64,000 nucleotides of DNA from Mytilus californianus (GCF_021869535.1 NW_026262581.1:113612771-113676770), one strand, 5' to 3'; positions 11,696 through 25,200 are shown, counted from the first letter of the stretch. The notes: generated by a model not told the origin, from the sequence alone. Made by a program: numbers and translations.

Positions 11696-12277
11696 ATGTT
11701 GAATGAATCATATATCAGTCTACTTAGATTAAACTATACAAATCTTGAAATTTATACAATAAAAATGTCAAACCGAACATCAGGTAAGACGCTTGCACAA
11801 TTCTAAATATGTGTTAAACACGACATAGGTTATATGACTAATTACAACAGAGAGTTCAAATATATGCTTTAAATAAAAATATTAATGTGCGATATGAACT
11901 AGCACAATTCTAAAGCTTTAACGGTGACGACAGTTATGATGTTACAAGAACGATTGCGTCAATAAGAATTCCAAATAAACAGCACTGAACGATCTAAATT
12001 TGTAAATATTTCAAATTTGACAACGGTAGAGTAGTTGCAACAGAGTCTGCGTATTTAAACATCGCAAACAAACGGCCGTTAAAATATAATAATAAATTTT
12101 GACTAAGGTTAACTAGTTGAACGTGGCTTGGTACTTTTACATCCCTCAAAAAATTAAGCAATTTAAATTGGTATATTCAACAGATTTATCTTAGAGATGA
12201 GTAAGGTAAAGAAATAGAAACAGAGACTGTAATAAAAAGTAATACAACCCAAATGTGAAGCACTGCATGGAGTCGAA

Positions 12278-13084
12278 CTACATCTTTTCATTTATCCCAT
12301 TTGGTGCCAAAGTTGTTAATTTTCTTATCCAAAATCTTTCCCGAGTGAGTCTATCCTCCCTAGACCAAGCAGAGTTGTGGTCAATGATTGTAATGGTCAG
12401 TCGATTGAGATCTGCCTTAGTGTGGCCAGGGGATCTCAAATGTCGACTGAGAGGGAGGTCTGGCTTGCATTGGTAGTCGCTACGATGACCATTCATTCGT
12501 TTGTGAAACGGCTGTTCTGACTCGCCAACATACTGTTTACCACATTTACACTGTAGGAGATACACAACATTTGTAGTCTTGCAATTTACATTGCAAAATA
12601 TGGTGTATTCTGTACCAGTGGAGTGACTGTTAAAAGTCTGGGTAACCAGTATTTGTTTGCAAGTCAGACATCGTTTGTTTCCGCAACCCTTGCAAGAGCC
12701 CACAGACGAAGAGCCTGCTTGAGAGGATAAATCAGCTCTCACCAGCAAGTCTTTAAGGCTTTTGGGCCTACGGAAAGCCAGTACAGGTGGCTCGGGAAAG
12801 ATCTTGGATAGTTTAGGATGTTTTTCGATTTCTTTCCAATTTTCGCGGATTAGGTGAGATAAGTTGTCAAATTTTGGATGGTAAGTCAACACAAAAGGCA
12901 CCCTCCTGTTGACCTTTTTGACTTTATATTGTAAAAGTTCATCTCGGCTGATGTTGTTAGCACGAGAAAAACCTTTATCAATGTCTTTTCTTTTGTAGCC
13001 CCGATGTTTTAGGTGACCGATGTTTAAATACGCAGACTCTGTTGCAACTACTCTACCGTTGTCAAATTTGAAATATTTACAAAT
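12278..13084 (-). CDS. Penelope-like ORF fragment with GIY-YIG endonuclease
   Basis: The open frame runs from just after a stop at 13085-13087 to a stop at 12278, 268 codons with no convincing ATG, so it is a 5'-truncated protein. Its first part has YLNIGHLKHRGY, the linker region after the reverse transcriptase. Then comes PFVLTYHP, a Cys-rich segment (GCGNKRC, CKQI) and, about 150 codons in, VVYLLQCKCGKQYVGES with a downstream R..H, typical of Penelope GIY-YIG nucleases. The domain would nick target DNA for target-primed reverse transcription. The first 66 bases lie inside the right inverted arm, so arm and frame overlap. No RT motifs remain, so the element cannot be autonomous. Confidence 0.8.
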   Translation of the reverse strand: MCKYFKFDNGRVVATESAYLNIGHLKHRGYKRKDIDKGFSRANNISRDELLQYKVKKVNRRVPFVLTYHPKFDNLSHLIRENWKEIEKHPKLSKIFPEPPVLAFRRPKSLKDLLVRADLSSQAGSSSVGSCKGCGNKRCLTCKQILVTQTFNSHSTGTEYTIFCNVNCKTTNVVYLLQCKCGKQYVGESEQPFHKRMNGHRSDYQCKPDLPLSRHLRSPGHTKADLNRLTITIIDHNSAWSREDRLTRERFWIRKLTTLAPNGINEKM

Positions 13085-13391
13085 TTAGATCGTTCAGTGC
13101 TGTTTATTTGGAATTCTTATTGACGCAATCGTTCTTGTAACATCATAACTGTCGTCACCGTTAAAGCTTTAGAATTGTGCTAGTTCATATCGCACATTAA
13201 TATTTTTATTTAAAGCATATATTTGAACTCTCTGTTGTAATTAGTCATATAACCTATGTCGTGTTTAACACATATTTAGAATTGTGCAAGCGTCTTACCT
13301 GATGTTCGGTTTGACATTTTTATTGTATAAATTTCAAGATTTGTATAGTTTAATCTAAGTAGACTGATATATGATTCATTCAACATCACAA

Positions 13392-13445
13392 TCATATTTA
13401 CTGATGAAGGATATCTGTTATCCGAAATATTTATAAATAATTACA
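13392..13445 (+). ncRNA. Hammerhead-like core in right arm
   Basis: CTGATGA (13401-13407), an extra A, stem II GGATA/TATCC (13409-13413 with 13419-13423), and GAAA (13424-13427). Bases before CTGATGA (TATTTA) can pair with TAAATA after the GAAA block, leaving TTA as a possible cleavage triplet with almost no helix III. This is the mirror image of the left-arm motif and lies antisense to the ORF. Family knowledge: Penelope-like pseudo-LTRs carry minimal type I hammerheads. Confidence 0.45.
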
Positions 13446-13584
13446 TTTATAGTTCCTTTTTTTGTTATTGGTGTTGTTGTGTACACTTTTTAGGCGTTTA
13501 TATAATTTATTTATTGTGTACGTGTATCGTTATTCGTAACGATCCAGCGCCCTCGTGGGAAAAATCGTTGACTATTATTCAGAC

Positions 13585-13588
<4 letters not shown>

Positions 13589-13644
<56 letters not shown>

Positions 13645-13646
13645 AA
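13589..13646. repeat. TA microsatellite
   Basis: A nearly uninterrupted TA dinucleotide run, just outside the right arm of the Penelope-like element. Confidence 0.95.
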
Positions 13647-13849
13647 ACAAGTCTATATTGAAAGCAACGTTCAAACCTATGATTGCGTTGGATAAAAACC
13701 GCAATTTTTATACGTGTGCATGCAAAACAAATTTCTTGGTAGAGTGGTCTAAATACAGCACAAACAACATTTTCCAAAAGACCAAAAAAGTGAAAAAGTA
13801 TATTTTAACAAAACGCATTTGACATATATATATATATGTAGAATAAACT

Positions 13850-14110
13850 CATCATAGATACCAGGATTAAAATTGTATACGCTGTCTGGCGCGTTTCATC
13901 TACAAAAGACTCATCAATGACACTCAAATCAAAAACCGGTTAAAATGGCCAAATAAAGTACGAGGTTGAAGATCATCGAGGACCCCAAATTTCGAAAGGT
14001 TTTGCCAAATACTGCTAAGGTAATCTTTTCCCTGGGATATCAAATACTAAGTATTTTTGAAAAATTTAAAGTTAGTAAACAGTTAATTTATAAATATGAC
14101 CATATCAACG
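13850..14110 (-). repeat. Bivalve repeat with a hammerhead-like core
   Basis: On the minus strand, TTGATGA (13911-13917) is followed by GTC, a TTTTGTA loop, GAT and then GAAACGCGCC (through 13888). This is the hammerhead layout with C3 changed to T and a weak 3-bp stem II. The flanking segment (gaggttgaagatcatcgag, gaccccaaatttcgaaagg, tttgccaaatac) matches what I recall of an abundant mussel repeat. The expected NUH cleavage triplet is not evident, so this copy is probably inactive. Confidence 0.5.
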
Positions 14111-16140
14111 GAACCAATATTTTTACCATGTAGAAATTACAAAATGTAAAGTCCATTACCTTCATTAAACAAGTTACTTAAACTAAAATTTCTAATTCAA
14201 TTGTTCAAATATAGCTATAGGCTAGATCATCGACAGCTTATTCGGATTTTTGATTTCTGTGTAAACCTTTTTGCTTTTAGTTGAAAGAATGAATAAACTA
14301 AATCGGATGAGAGATTGGAAAAAAAACTTCCGTTTTAAAATAAATCTTATTCATCTACTCAATTTTTTCAAATTCCGAATATTGTTTGAGAGAAATAACT
14401 GTCGAATTTTAAAACTTTTACATTCTGTTAGAGCTACATACGGTTTATAATGTAGTGCCATTCATTACCTGTATATCCAGAGTTAAAAATTCCACAATAA
14501 CCTTTTTTAAATTAAAATTCTTATCTTCCTGGTTAATCACAATATTAGAAAACCCAAATCTATTCAAGATATTTAGTATACAAATCAACCATTTTGTTAA
14601 TAGATCTATACAGGATATTTGACCATTTCCGTTCAGGACTATTTTTGCAACAGTAAAAGGACCAAAACGCTACCATACGGTGTTCCACATGTACAGACAT
14701 ATAGGATATGTACTGAGTTCTCCATAATCATACAGATTTGTGTTAATTTTTTCGATATTTAATTAACGTTTTCAGAACTTCAATTGGAAGCTGTCTATTA
14801 GTTGATTAATTATATTGTATTCATTATTATTTGAAATAGGTTCACAATTTGATTTATATGACAATAAAGTTTTGAATTATGGGCTTCCATTGAGTAAATC
14901 AGTTGGTTTTTTTTTAGGGTTTTCGGTAAATTTATGGTTTCTAAGTGTGTATTTATTATATGTCTGTGGTAATAACAATTTAACGTAAGCTCTACATATC
15001 TTAACCAAGGATTTTTAAAGTATGAAATTCTTGATTGTAACGACATTCTCATTGCTAATGGTAATATTTTAAACACTGAAACAATAGGTAAGTCTGAAAC
15101 CCTGGAATCCTTCAAAAGTGGCATATCTGGCCACTCTAGCATTTGAAGGATACACACCAACTTATTACTGTACATAATGTATATATGTTATTCAGTAGAC
15201 TATTTTATTTTATTGATTATAGTAATTTTAATTAAGTCCATAAGTACATATAGCACACAAGTTCCGGAAAGTTTTACACTCCTACCTATGAGTCTTCTCC
15301 CGTATTCGGAAGAGGAAGAGGACGAAACTCCAACGCCGCCTAACATACACGAATTAAACGTATTCCAATATCATTGCCAAAATGTTTCACTGAACAATTT
15401 ATGTTTTTATCCTGCACAAATAAAATAGTTTTCAAAAGATTTGATCAACATTATTTGTTTTTCTTTACTGCATATGTCAGTTTTGTTTTTGAAGACTGGA
15501 TAACATTTTTTCTCTACAACACAATCAAATAATATATCAGCGGCAACATATGTCACGTTCGCAACGGCTTATCAGTCATATGTGCGCAACCTCAACAGTC
15601 ATGACATTTTTACAGGTTTTTTTTTAGAATTTTCGTAAGAGTTGTCCATCATTTCCAGCGAAAAATAGGTGGACTTCTAGTGCAATAATAAACTGTTTCT
15701 AATAAAGCTTCTATATTTCCCCCATCAGACAACACAAGTCTGTGTCCACACTTGTATAATTCAAAACAACACAAAACTTTATTGATTCTGATGATGGGAG
15801 TTTTTAACGACATTGCCTGGCTTAACTTAATTTTTTGCCGAGCGGAGCGCCTGAATCCGCCCCTGTTGAATGCTGATATTATCAAGAAGAGTTTGTAATA
15901 AAGCAAAGGTTTATGTTTGTACTTGCATATACCGACTTTAAATAAAGCTTTATGTCTTAAGTCTTATACGAAATATACTGTATATACTTTAGTTATATAC
16001 CTTTCAATTACAACTTGAACAAATTTTTTTTTAAATGCAATTGCGTCTGATTGTTGTGTTTATATTCGAAATAATTTCTCTATAAAAAAAAACCGAAGGA
16101 TATTTCTATCCGTACCCGACGTTTGTTTTATCTTTTACAA
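14111..16140. other. Mostly no recognised feature upstream of eIF3e
   Basis: An unrecognised minus-strand open frame of 121 codons lies at 14810-15175. A plus-strand frame at 15177-15428 reads as a hydrophobic start followed by an acidic stretch (PYSEEEEDETPTPP). Neither has a convincing splice context or a family I know. A motif near 15838-15866 (gagcggagcgcctgaatccg) resembles a fragment of dispersed repeats. Confidence 0.35.
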
Positions 16141-16162
16141 TTCTTTTTGACAAGCCGGCAGC
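16139..16162 (+). promoter_or_regulatory. Pyrimidine-rich 5' end just upstream of the eIF3e start
   Basis: The bases before the start codon read aattctttttgacaagccgg, then cagcATGG. A C followed by T residues about 20 bases before the ATG would fit a terminal oligopyrimidine (TOP) mRNA start, as known for mammalian eIF3e. The transcription start is not visible, so this is inference. No TATA box is apparent. Confidence 0.3.
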
Positions 16163-16252
16163 ATGGCGGAATGGGACTTGACATCGCGAATGGGACAGTA
16201 TTTAGACCGTCATTTGGTCTTCCCCTTACTCGAATTTTTATCAGTGAAAGAA
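16163..16252 (+). CDS. EIF3E: EIF3E exon 1
   Basis: Residues 1-30, start context cagcATGG, donor GTAAGC, phase 0. Followed by a 6.75 kb intron that carries most of the gene's transposon load. Confidence 0.97.
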
Positions 16253-19200
16253 GTAAGCAGTATAACAAACATATATCACATAGACAGAAGCATATCGTGA
16301 TCCCAAGCTACGATACAAATGAATGTTTATCCCATCTGTGTCATACATGTAGCCAACCTTTCAGTATTGTACCATATAAAACACGTAACCGGTACTTTCG
16401 GTTTGAAATATTATATTGATAATGATAACAATCAAAGAGAATAATAAAGCATGCCAAGACTATACATCCTCTCCTATAACAAGATTGAATATTTGAACAA
16501 GACATAAATTATGCCTTTTTTTATTCTGTGTCCGGAGCGATTTTCTGATTTGGCCACTTTTAGAATCCCTTATCAAGCCCTATTGAGTCTTATCATGAAA
16601 AAAATTGCCAACTACCTCACCTCAAACCAGTGCCCTGTAGGCCTGCAGCACCATTCCATATACCCGTAGCAGGTAAAAATTGGAATACACCTTATCGCTA
16701 TTTATTCCTATCTGGATAAGTTCTAAAATTACACAACTTTTCAAACCTGTTGAAGCTATCTGGGGCCTTGTTCAAACAATGTATTGTCCATAAAACTTTT
16801 CATAGAGACATGTTTAAACCATCGTAAACACATCAAACAAAGCATTTTCAATGACTAATTTGTCTTTTAAAAATTGCATCTTAAACTATTAAAATTTTAA
16901 AATGTCCACTCTCCAAACTTTTTCCTCCCTCGGCTCATTGCTGATGACCTTTGTTTTATTCCACTTGACCTCAACAGAAAGTTGTCTAAGTAACTGTTTT
17001 TCTCGGATTTGACTAAATAGCGATAAGGTGTATAGAAGACATATTGGCCTTTAAGAATCTAAATATTTTGAAAATACCTTATAGTATAATTAAAACTTTT
17101 ATATGAAAGTTTGTTAAGCCAAGGAGACAAATTTGAAGGCTTTATAAACAATATAACCACAAAAAGCTGGATTCGAAATACAGTACAGTTAAAGTGAACA
17201 TGTTTCCCAACTCCATACACCGCAATTATTCACGGAGTGACACCAGGAAACTCCGATATCCCTCCCTAAATTCGGGAGTATTCCCTCCGACTTCCGCGTA
17301 AATCCGCTACCTTTTGTTTATTGTATTAGCGACATCTCTCCCAGCACAGTGTCACACCGTGTCACACCAGGTAATTAATTGCCCTAATCCTTCTGATCTA
17401 TGCCGGCACGCAACAGTCAGGGTATTGGAAATTCTTATGTAATTAAACAATTGTATTTCCTGTCTTATTTTTAATCAAGTTATATGTCTAATTGCATGAA
17501 ACAAATAAAAGATTAAAAAGCAAAATGTTGTCTTTAATTCTTCATTTGGATTCAATAGTTTTATTAAAAAAAAAACTATACTTGATTTTGACCTCGTTTT
17601 TTTTTCTCACCAATAAAATAATATTTTATTTGCGATGTGTAAAAATAAAAGGAAACTATCGCCAATGTATAAATGTGAGCATTTTAACGAAAATTATGTG
17701 TCTCAAACTTTTGTATATACAAATAAAAAACTAATTATTTACCATTCATTTTGTTTAAGTCTACGACATTTTCTTACTACGATTGGTTGGCATTTCTTTG
17801 ATATTTACAACAGAATGCATTGAGTGTGTAGGTAAAGGTAATATCTTTGGTTAGCTTGCTTGTTAGCTGAACTGTTAAGTCATTATTAGGTTAAGTAAAC
17901 TACCCTCCTTTAAGAGTAGACTAGTCAGACTGATAACCAATCTGTCTGTAGGACTATACTACTCCGAAAGGAAGGTAGTATACCTAGCCTAATAATGACT
18001 TCACGGTTCAGCTAACAAGCAAGCTAACCAAAGATTCTACCTTTACCTACACACTCAATGCATTCTGCTGTAATACATTTCGGCGACAACAAGAATACTT
18101 CCATAGCTAAATCAACCTTGGTACACAAATACATGGTTTACGCATGACATATTTGTCATACGATGGGTATAAATTGAATGAATGAATGAGTATTAACTCT
18201 GTGCGATCTTTTCTGATCAAATTAGTAATTAAAATTTGCTCTTTCTTGCGAGCAGGGGAAAGTTATAACCTATGTATAACACTATGGTCAACTGGTATGG
18301 CAGTATCGTGCTTTAATGGTGCTGCATTGACTCGTCGTTGCATAATATTTATTTACGCACGATGCATGTAAACTTGTGTGTTGTATTTTAGACAGCGATC
18401 ATTTAATTTAAATGTTTTTCGTAGATATATTTGATTTTTTTTTTTTTCATAATAATTGTTGAAATAATTTTTTTTTCCATTACTCCAAGGATTTATAACT
18501 AACATACGGATTACGCGCATCCGATTTTGTTTTTTATAATTAAAGATCAATTACAGAGGTAAAAGCATGTATTTTTTTCATATAACTAATTAAGTTGTGA
18601 ATGTTGTGTTGTGGCTTGGGTGCGAAATTTCTCTCAGTAAAATGTTTTTATAACAAAGGGCATGCATACAAAACGTCATCCCTTTGTTCAACAGAGCTGT
18701 CACTTGACAGTTTCTTCTCGAAACTCTAATTCAAGTCAGTTACGTAACGAGATAGTGAAACATTGAAAAATAAATTGAGAATGACAAAGTTCACTTGTTG
18801 ATCAGATAAATTTACTTTGTGGTTCAGATTGGACGAGTTACCTTAAAAACAACATTTTGTTTTAAGCCAGTTGATTTTTATATAGTGAACAATTAATGCA
18901 CCGGATATGGCTTTTTGAGTAAGTCATAAAGTTACCTAATTGTTATAAAATCGTCTTTGTTGAAAGAATACAATGTATGACCTGACCGGACTATAATAGA
19001 AATACAAAATAACAAGTTTTTTTCTTCATATTTTTATTCATTCGTACGTTTTTTTTAAGTGACAATGACATGGGACAAAAACATATGATAATAATTATCT
19101 TCTTCTGAATGCTGATGTCACAACTTATCTGTCAAAAGAAAGGAAAACATTTGTTATTAAGATTAAATACCGTGTTTTTAAAGCACACAGGTGCAATCAA

Positions 19201-22200
19201 GATCGATTAAACGTACATAGGTAAATAATCTGGCTAATGCGATTATGTTGTCACGCATCGTTAATTTTTAGTACATCCGATGGGCATTAAATCAATTAAC
19301 AGCCACGCGGTGTTGGGAGAGAATTTTTGGAGGAAATTGGGAGTATAATCCGTGATTCGCGGTGTGACATCGCTTCACTCCGAAATCGGTGGAAAGAGTT
19401 CGTTATTACTCCCTCTCTGCGTGTACTGTACCATTAATGATAAATTTCCTTCAAATCGAATTATACTTACTTCCACAATAAATTGCTTTATTTGTGATAA
19501 CATTTAGTTTTTATACGACCGCAAAAAATTTTTGCGGTCGTATATTGGTATGACGTTGGCGTCGTCGTCGTCGTCGTCCGAAGACACATTGGTTTTCACA
19601 CTCTAACTTTAGTTTAAGTGAATGGATCTCTATGAAATTTTACCATAAGGTTCAATACCACAAAAGGAAGGTTGGGATTGATTTTTGGGGTTATGGTACC
19701 AACAGTTAAGGAATTAGGGGCCAAAAATAAGCATTTTTGTAACTTCCAGACATAACTTGTGTGTTAGTGTATGTATCTCTCTGACATTGTACCACACGGT
19801 TCCATATCACACAGGGAATGCTGGGATTGATTTTGGGGGTAATTGCCTCAAAATATTAGGAATTAGGGGCCAAAAAAGGCAAGCATTTTTCTAGTTTCAT
19901 GATAATAACTTGTGTGTAAGTGTATGGATCTTTCTGAAATTGTAGTACAAGGTTCCATTTTGCAAAGGGACAGCTGGAATTGAGTTTGGGGGTAATTGCC
20001 CAAAACGTTTAGGAATAAGGGGCCAAAAATAAGCATTTTTCTAGTTTCCAGACAATAACTTGTGTTCAAGTGTATGGATCTCTCTGAAATTGTACTGCAA
20101 GGTACCATACCACAAAGGGAAGGCTGGGATTGAGTTTGGGGGTGATGAATCATAAGGGGGTTCAAAAAATTTGGGGGGGGGGGGGTTTCCTTTTTTTTCT
20201 TTTTTTCCTTTTTTTTTTCTTTTAAAATTTTCCATTTGAAGTTGGTTATTTCTGTTTTATATTTAAAAGCAAATAATAATGATATGGTAGGAGATACACA
20301 CCAAACAGGATGTGTAAATTATTATATAATAAGTATTGTGCAATAGCAAGAAATTTTCAATTGCACAGTATTGCACAATAGCAAGAAATCTTCAATTGCA
20401 CAGTATTGCGCAATAGCAAGAAATCTTCAATTGCACAGTATTGTGCAATAGCAAGAAATATCCAATAGCACTATATTGCGCAATAGCAAGAAATTGTCAA
20501 TTGTACAGTATTGTGCAATAGCAAGAAATATTCAATTGCACAGAATTGTGCAAAAGAAGATACTTCGTATAAATTGCTTATTTCTTGACCAATTTCAATG
20601 GGGTTTTATTCTTGAATTCTTGGGGTTCTTTAATATGCTGATTCTAACCGTGTATTAAGTTTTTGGATTTTGGGCCCCGTTTTTAAATTGGTCCACATTA
20701 AGGTCCAAAGGGTCCAAAATTAAACTTAGTTTGATTTTAACAAAAATTGAATTCTTAGGGTTCTTTGATATGCTGAATCTAAACATGTATTTAGATTTTT
20801 GATTATGGGCCCAGTTTTCAAGTTGGTTCAAATCGGGGTCCAAAATTAAACTTTGTTTGATTTCAACAAAAATTGAATATATGGGGTTCTTTGATATGGT
20901 GAATCTAATCATGTATTTAGATTTTTGATTTTTGGGCCCCATTATCAACTTTGTCCACATTGAGGTCAAAAGGGTCCAAAATTAAACTTTGTTTGATTTC
21001 ATCAAAAATTGAATTCTTGGGGTTCTTTGATATGCTGAATCTAACCATGTATTTAGATTTTGGATATTGGACCATAATAGATGAATGTCCAATTTAAAAT
21101 TTTTAAGTCCTTAGACCACATTCATGCATTCTGTGTCAGAAACCTATGCTGTGTCAAATATTTAATCACAATCCAAATTCAGAGCTGTATCAAGCTTGAA
21201 TGTTGTGTCCATACTTGCCCCAACTGTTCAGGGTTCGATCTCTGCGGTCGTATCAAGCTGCGCCCTGCGGAGCATTTTATTGTACATTTAATGTACATTG
21301 TCAGGGATTTATCAGTATGTCCTTAGGGGCCATTAATAGGTCCCATTCACAGTGATAAAAAGGTCAAATTTCTGCTCCATCAATCCCATCAACTGTGTAA
21401 CTGGAAGAACTATATTATAAGTGCATGTTGATGTTTTTTACAACCCTTTCAAGTCATGTTTTATTAAAAAGGCATTTTCTTTTCATTAAAGAGGTTTCAT
21501 TATACGGATACAGAATGAATCCCGTTATGTCATAAAAAATTTCTAAAATTGTAAATCTGGTGTTTCTTTCCCCAGTGATGCCAGTCTGTTGTGTTTCAGA
21601 GACTGGTGAGTCAAACAGTCCATTTAGTGTTCAAAATCTAACACCAGAAGCTATTACATAATTATTGATACATTTTTTGTACATGTATTATGTTCGATGA
21701 TGTTAATCTAGAGTTTGATGAATCTTCAAGTTTCGACAGTGAGATTGTAGAAACCTGCAGTGATGAAAGTGACATAGAAAGTCAAATTTTATCTGTCAGT
21801 CCTGTTCCAACTGAAATGTTGAAAATAAATTTAAGAAATAAATATCAGTAAGATTTTATGTACATGGATGTTTTTGGTTTGAGTTCCTATTCTTCAGTTC
21901 CCAGTCAAGACTTCCACCAGATGACCCTGATGAATAGAAATTCTGTTTTGTCAAATATAGGACTTTATACCCATAGCTGTATAAGAGAGACATATATATG
22001 TATGTAAACATAGTGATATTTGTAGTACAAATTCTACATAAAATGAAGAAGATGTGGTATATTGCCAATGATCACCTAATGTTGGCATTTGTATCCCTCT
22101 AATTTGATGTTACTACATAGAGATTACTTTGTGGAAAAGGAAGAATTTTTTTTTTTGTCAAAACAATGTTTAGTTTAATATCTATACTACTAAAATAACG

Positions 22201-25200
22201 AAGTCAAATTTGTTAGCCGTCATAAAGTAAAAACGATGAATCAAAGAATTCAACTTTATTTATAACTACTACATGTAGGACAATGGTGTTGATTAAAAGT
22301 TACACCATTCAAGGCCCTTTTGTTTTCCACATAATTAATATTACCAATAATCAACAAGTTCCGAGTCGAATACCATACCGATACCAATAGTATATGTCTT
22401 CTTCTTCTCTTAGTAAATTCCTCCGTTTTTGGAACACCTGTGTCACACAGTATTAAAAGCCCTTAATTTTAATACTACTTATTTAAAAAACATTCCTTCA
22501 TAAAATATTATTGTCCTACAAATATACAAATATACAGAAATGTAAAAACCCTAATTGAATACTATTTACACCTATTAGTGCAAATGAATTAAAATCCAGG
22601 CTATAAATAAGGCGTAGGTACTTTAATTGAATCAAATGGATCTGCTATGTCGTGGGTGTGTTCTAGTTCTATATATTTATAGAATTAGATGTCTGATGAT
22701 TTAGATTATAATAAAATCATCAAATACAAAGAAAAAGCATTAAACTTTTGAAATAATTAGTAATATTAGTTTAATATATAGTTTAAACCTCAACATTTGT
22801 AATAGATTTCTGTCTTTATGAAAGCCTAAATATCGGAAAAATCATGTAATGTTTTGATAGTTTTCAATCCTGTCCAGACCAATAAATTCTTAAATTTTGA
22901 AATTCTTTCTTCTTGTTTCTACCTTTGTTTGAGATAATTGTGTTGTCTATAACCCTTACTGTATATCTCTATAGTTAAGAAAATATTTTGATCTTTTCAG
23001 CTGTACGATGAAAAACAGATGTTAAAAGGGAAGTTGGATCTTCTCAGTAATACAAACATGGTGGACTTTGCAATGGATGTACATAAAAATTTGTATCCAG
23101 ACAAAGATGTACCACAAAGTAATTATATAGTAACATAATTGATAAACATTATATCTTATCATTTCAAGAAACAAATACTATACCCCTGCAGTAATTCATT
23201 TAGGGTCTCAGGACATTTGCACACCTTTCTCTCTAAATATGTTCAAGGAAATTTGAAAATATGAGAATTCCTGAAAGGATGCAGGAAGAAATTTTAATAA
23301 AAATGGAAATTAACATGAGGGTCCTGAAGTCTACCTGAATCACTGCTTTGTATTGACATACATGCCATATTGGAATACAAACACTTGATTTACTTAAATA
23401 CAAACAAGCAGATGGTTAAACTATAAGATAACATACAAATGCAATTTAGGAATCAGGATTTTCTGACATTTTAATCTAAGTCTGAAAATATATGCAGAAC
23501 ATGGATAAGACAAAAATTATATCAGTTTATATGGTCTCAAAACAGTATTGTATGAGCCAAAATTGAGTTCATGTACAAATGTACAAGATTAAAATCAATT
23601 TTCTTTGGCCACATTTATTCAGACCTATCATAAGGAGTCTTAATTAGGAAGCAAACGATTCATTGATCGCATAAAACTGACATTATCTTAAATCTGTGTT
23701 CCCTTGTTTTATTATAATGCTTTTGCACTATTTTTTTTTAGCTCTGAAGGACAAAAGAACTGATGTAGTATCACAGTTGAAATATTTACAGAGTGAAACA
23801 GAACTAATCACAAAAATATTTGAAGACCCAGAGGTCATTAGACAGGTGCAGAGTTCAAGGTGAATATATTCATTATAAATCTTGGATTTTCATAGTTACA
23901 TTTTGTAACACTAGAATAAGTTTGAATGGCGTTTTGAATTAACCTTCATTATGCAAAATACTTCATCAAATACTATTTTAATCAAAGCTTTAATACTTAT
24001 TCAAACAATTTTGTCATAAGATGTTTTGTGAAAAGAGCCCCGGACTCCTCTTGAATGAAAGCCATACAAAGAACACATGGTCCAGAAAGCTGTTTGTCTG
24101 TACCATAGAATTTTTGCCACAATTTTCTTGGGAATTAAAATCAGACCCACTTAAATTTAGCTATGCCAAGTATTGCGTTGCCACATTCACCGCTTATCAA
24201 CTTCCTGTTAAACAAATACTTAAAAATTCTTGCATATATTGGTCAAGTATGACCTATACATTGCATTTTGTCTGAAACTCTGAAGAAGAGCTTTCTGAAA
24301 TATGATATCAAGCTTCATGTTAATATAAAAATAAGGGGATATGATATGATTGCCAATGAGACAACTATCCAGCACTAAAGCATGCTATACTGTATGATGT
24401 GATTTCATCTTCAATGATCAAATTCTGTTAACTGAATAGTTATACAATGTAGCATGGGTATCATTATGAGCAGTTCAACTTGTCTTAGTCAGCTTTGAAA
24501 TTATTTAAATCCTTATGCATTAAAATGGTGACTGACCTGAATTGAAGGCATCAGTCTAATAAATATTAAATGAAAGTCTTGGCTTAAAAAATGTAATTCA
24601 TCCAGCAATAAACCATGTTGACATATTTCAGAGATGGGAGACAGCTCTTTGAATTCCTAAGTAAAGAATTTGGGGTAAGTATTAATGATGTAACTCCACC
24701 CAAACTTGCTTTCTCTTTTTATGCTACATGTTTGGTCTTCAACAGTATTATTGGGTATATGTAAAAAAAATAAAAAGACAGTGCTTGCCATGTGGGACAC
24801 TTGATTAAATTGCATTCTTCTGAATACTGTTCATAAAGAAAAGAATTTCTTTTTTTTTGGGGGGGGGGGGGGGGGGTGCTTATTAAGTAGTTAGGAAAAC
24901 TTTAAGTGCTATCTCAGTTGTCATAATTTTATTATGGTGGCTTATTTCTGACATCGACATAATTTTGGTCGACATACATTTATCTCGATTAGACATGATA
25001 TTATCTTGACAAGCCATGATATTATCTCGTTATGTTGACTTTCGTGTTATTTTTATCGTGTCATGTCATGATAAATTATCGCGACATTCCATGATACATG
25101 CTGCAGAATGCCGACATATTTTTAACGTTACCGTGACTTTTTCTTCGACCCTGCCTGCTCCTACCATTCACATAAGGTCTTGTCAACATAGAGTTATCGC

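Larger units (their letters stand above)
11577..13504 (-). mobile_element. 5'-truncated Penelope-like element with inverted terminal arms
   Basis: Arms 11577-12064 and 13018-13504 are near-perfect reverse complements of about 485 bp, flanking a 950-bp centre with the C-terminal half of a Penelope-type ORF on the minus strand. Penelope-like elements are known for pseudo-LTRs that may be inverted, and for hammerhead motifs in them; both are seen here. The reverse transcriptase core is missing. TA microsatellites lie on both sides (11561-11582 and 13589-13634), suggesting insertion into or generation of a TA tract. Confidence 0.75.
16430..22995. other. Remainder of EIF3E intron 1 outside the listed elements
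   Basis: Apart from the MITE, palindrome, tandem-core element and coding-like patch listed separately, the intron is AT-rich with no recognised gene. Segments near 17220-17360 and 19290-19430 are richer in CG and share words such as ctccg and gtgtcacacc/gtgtgacat, but I could not align them convincingly. Confidence 0.4.

Noticed and set aside
14810..15428. Minus-strand 121-codon frame and plus-strand 83-codon frame upstream of EIF3E
   Set aside because: No recognisable family, splice sites or conserved motifs; kept only as a note in the stretch description.
16123..16419. Open frame of 98 codons across EIF3E exon 1
   Set aside because: It is in a different frame from the conserved exon and runs into the intron.
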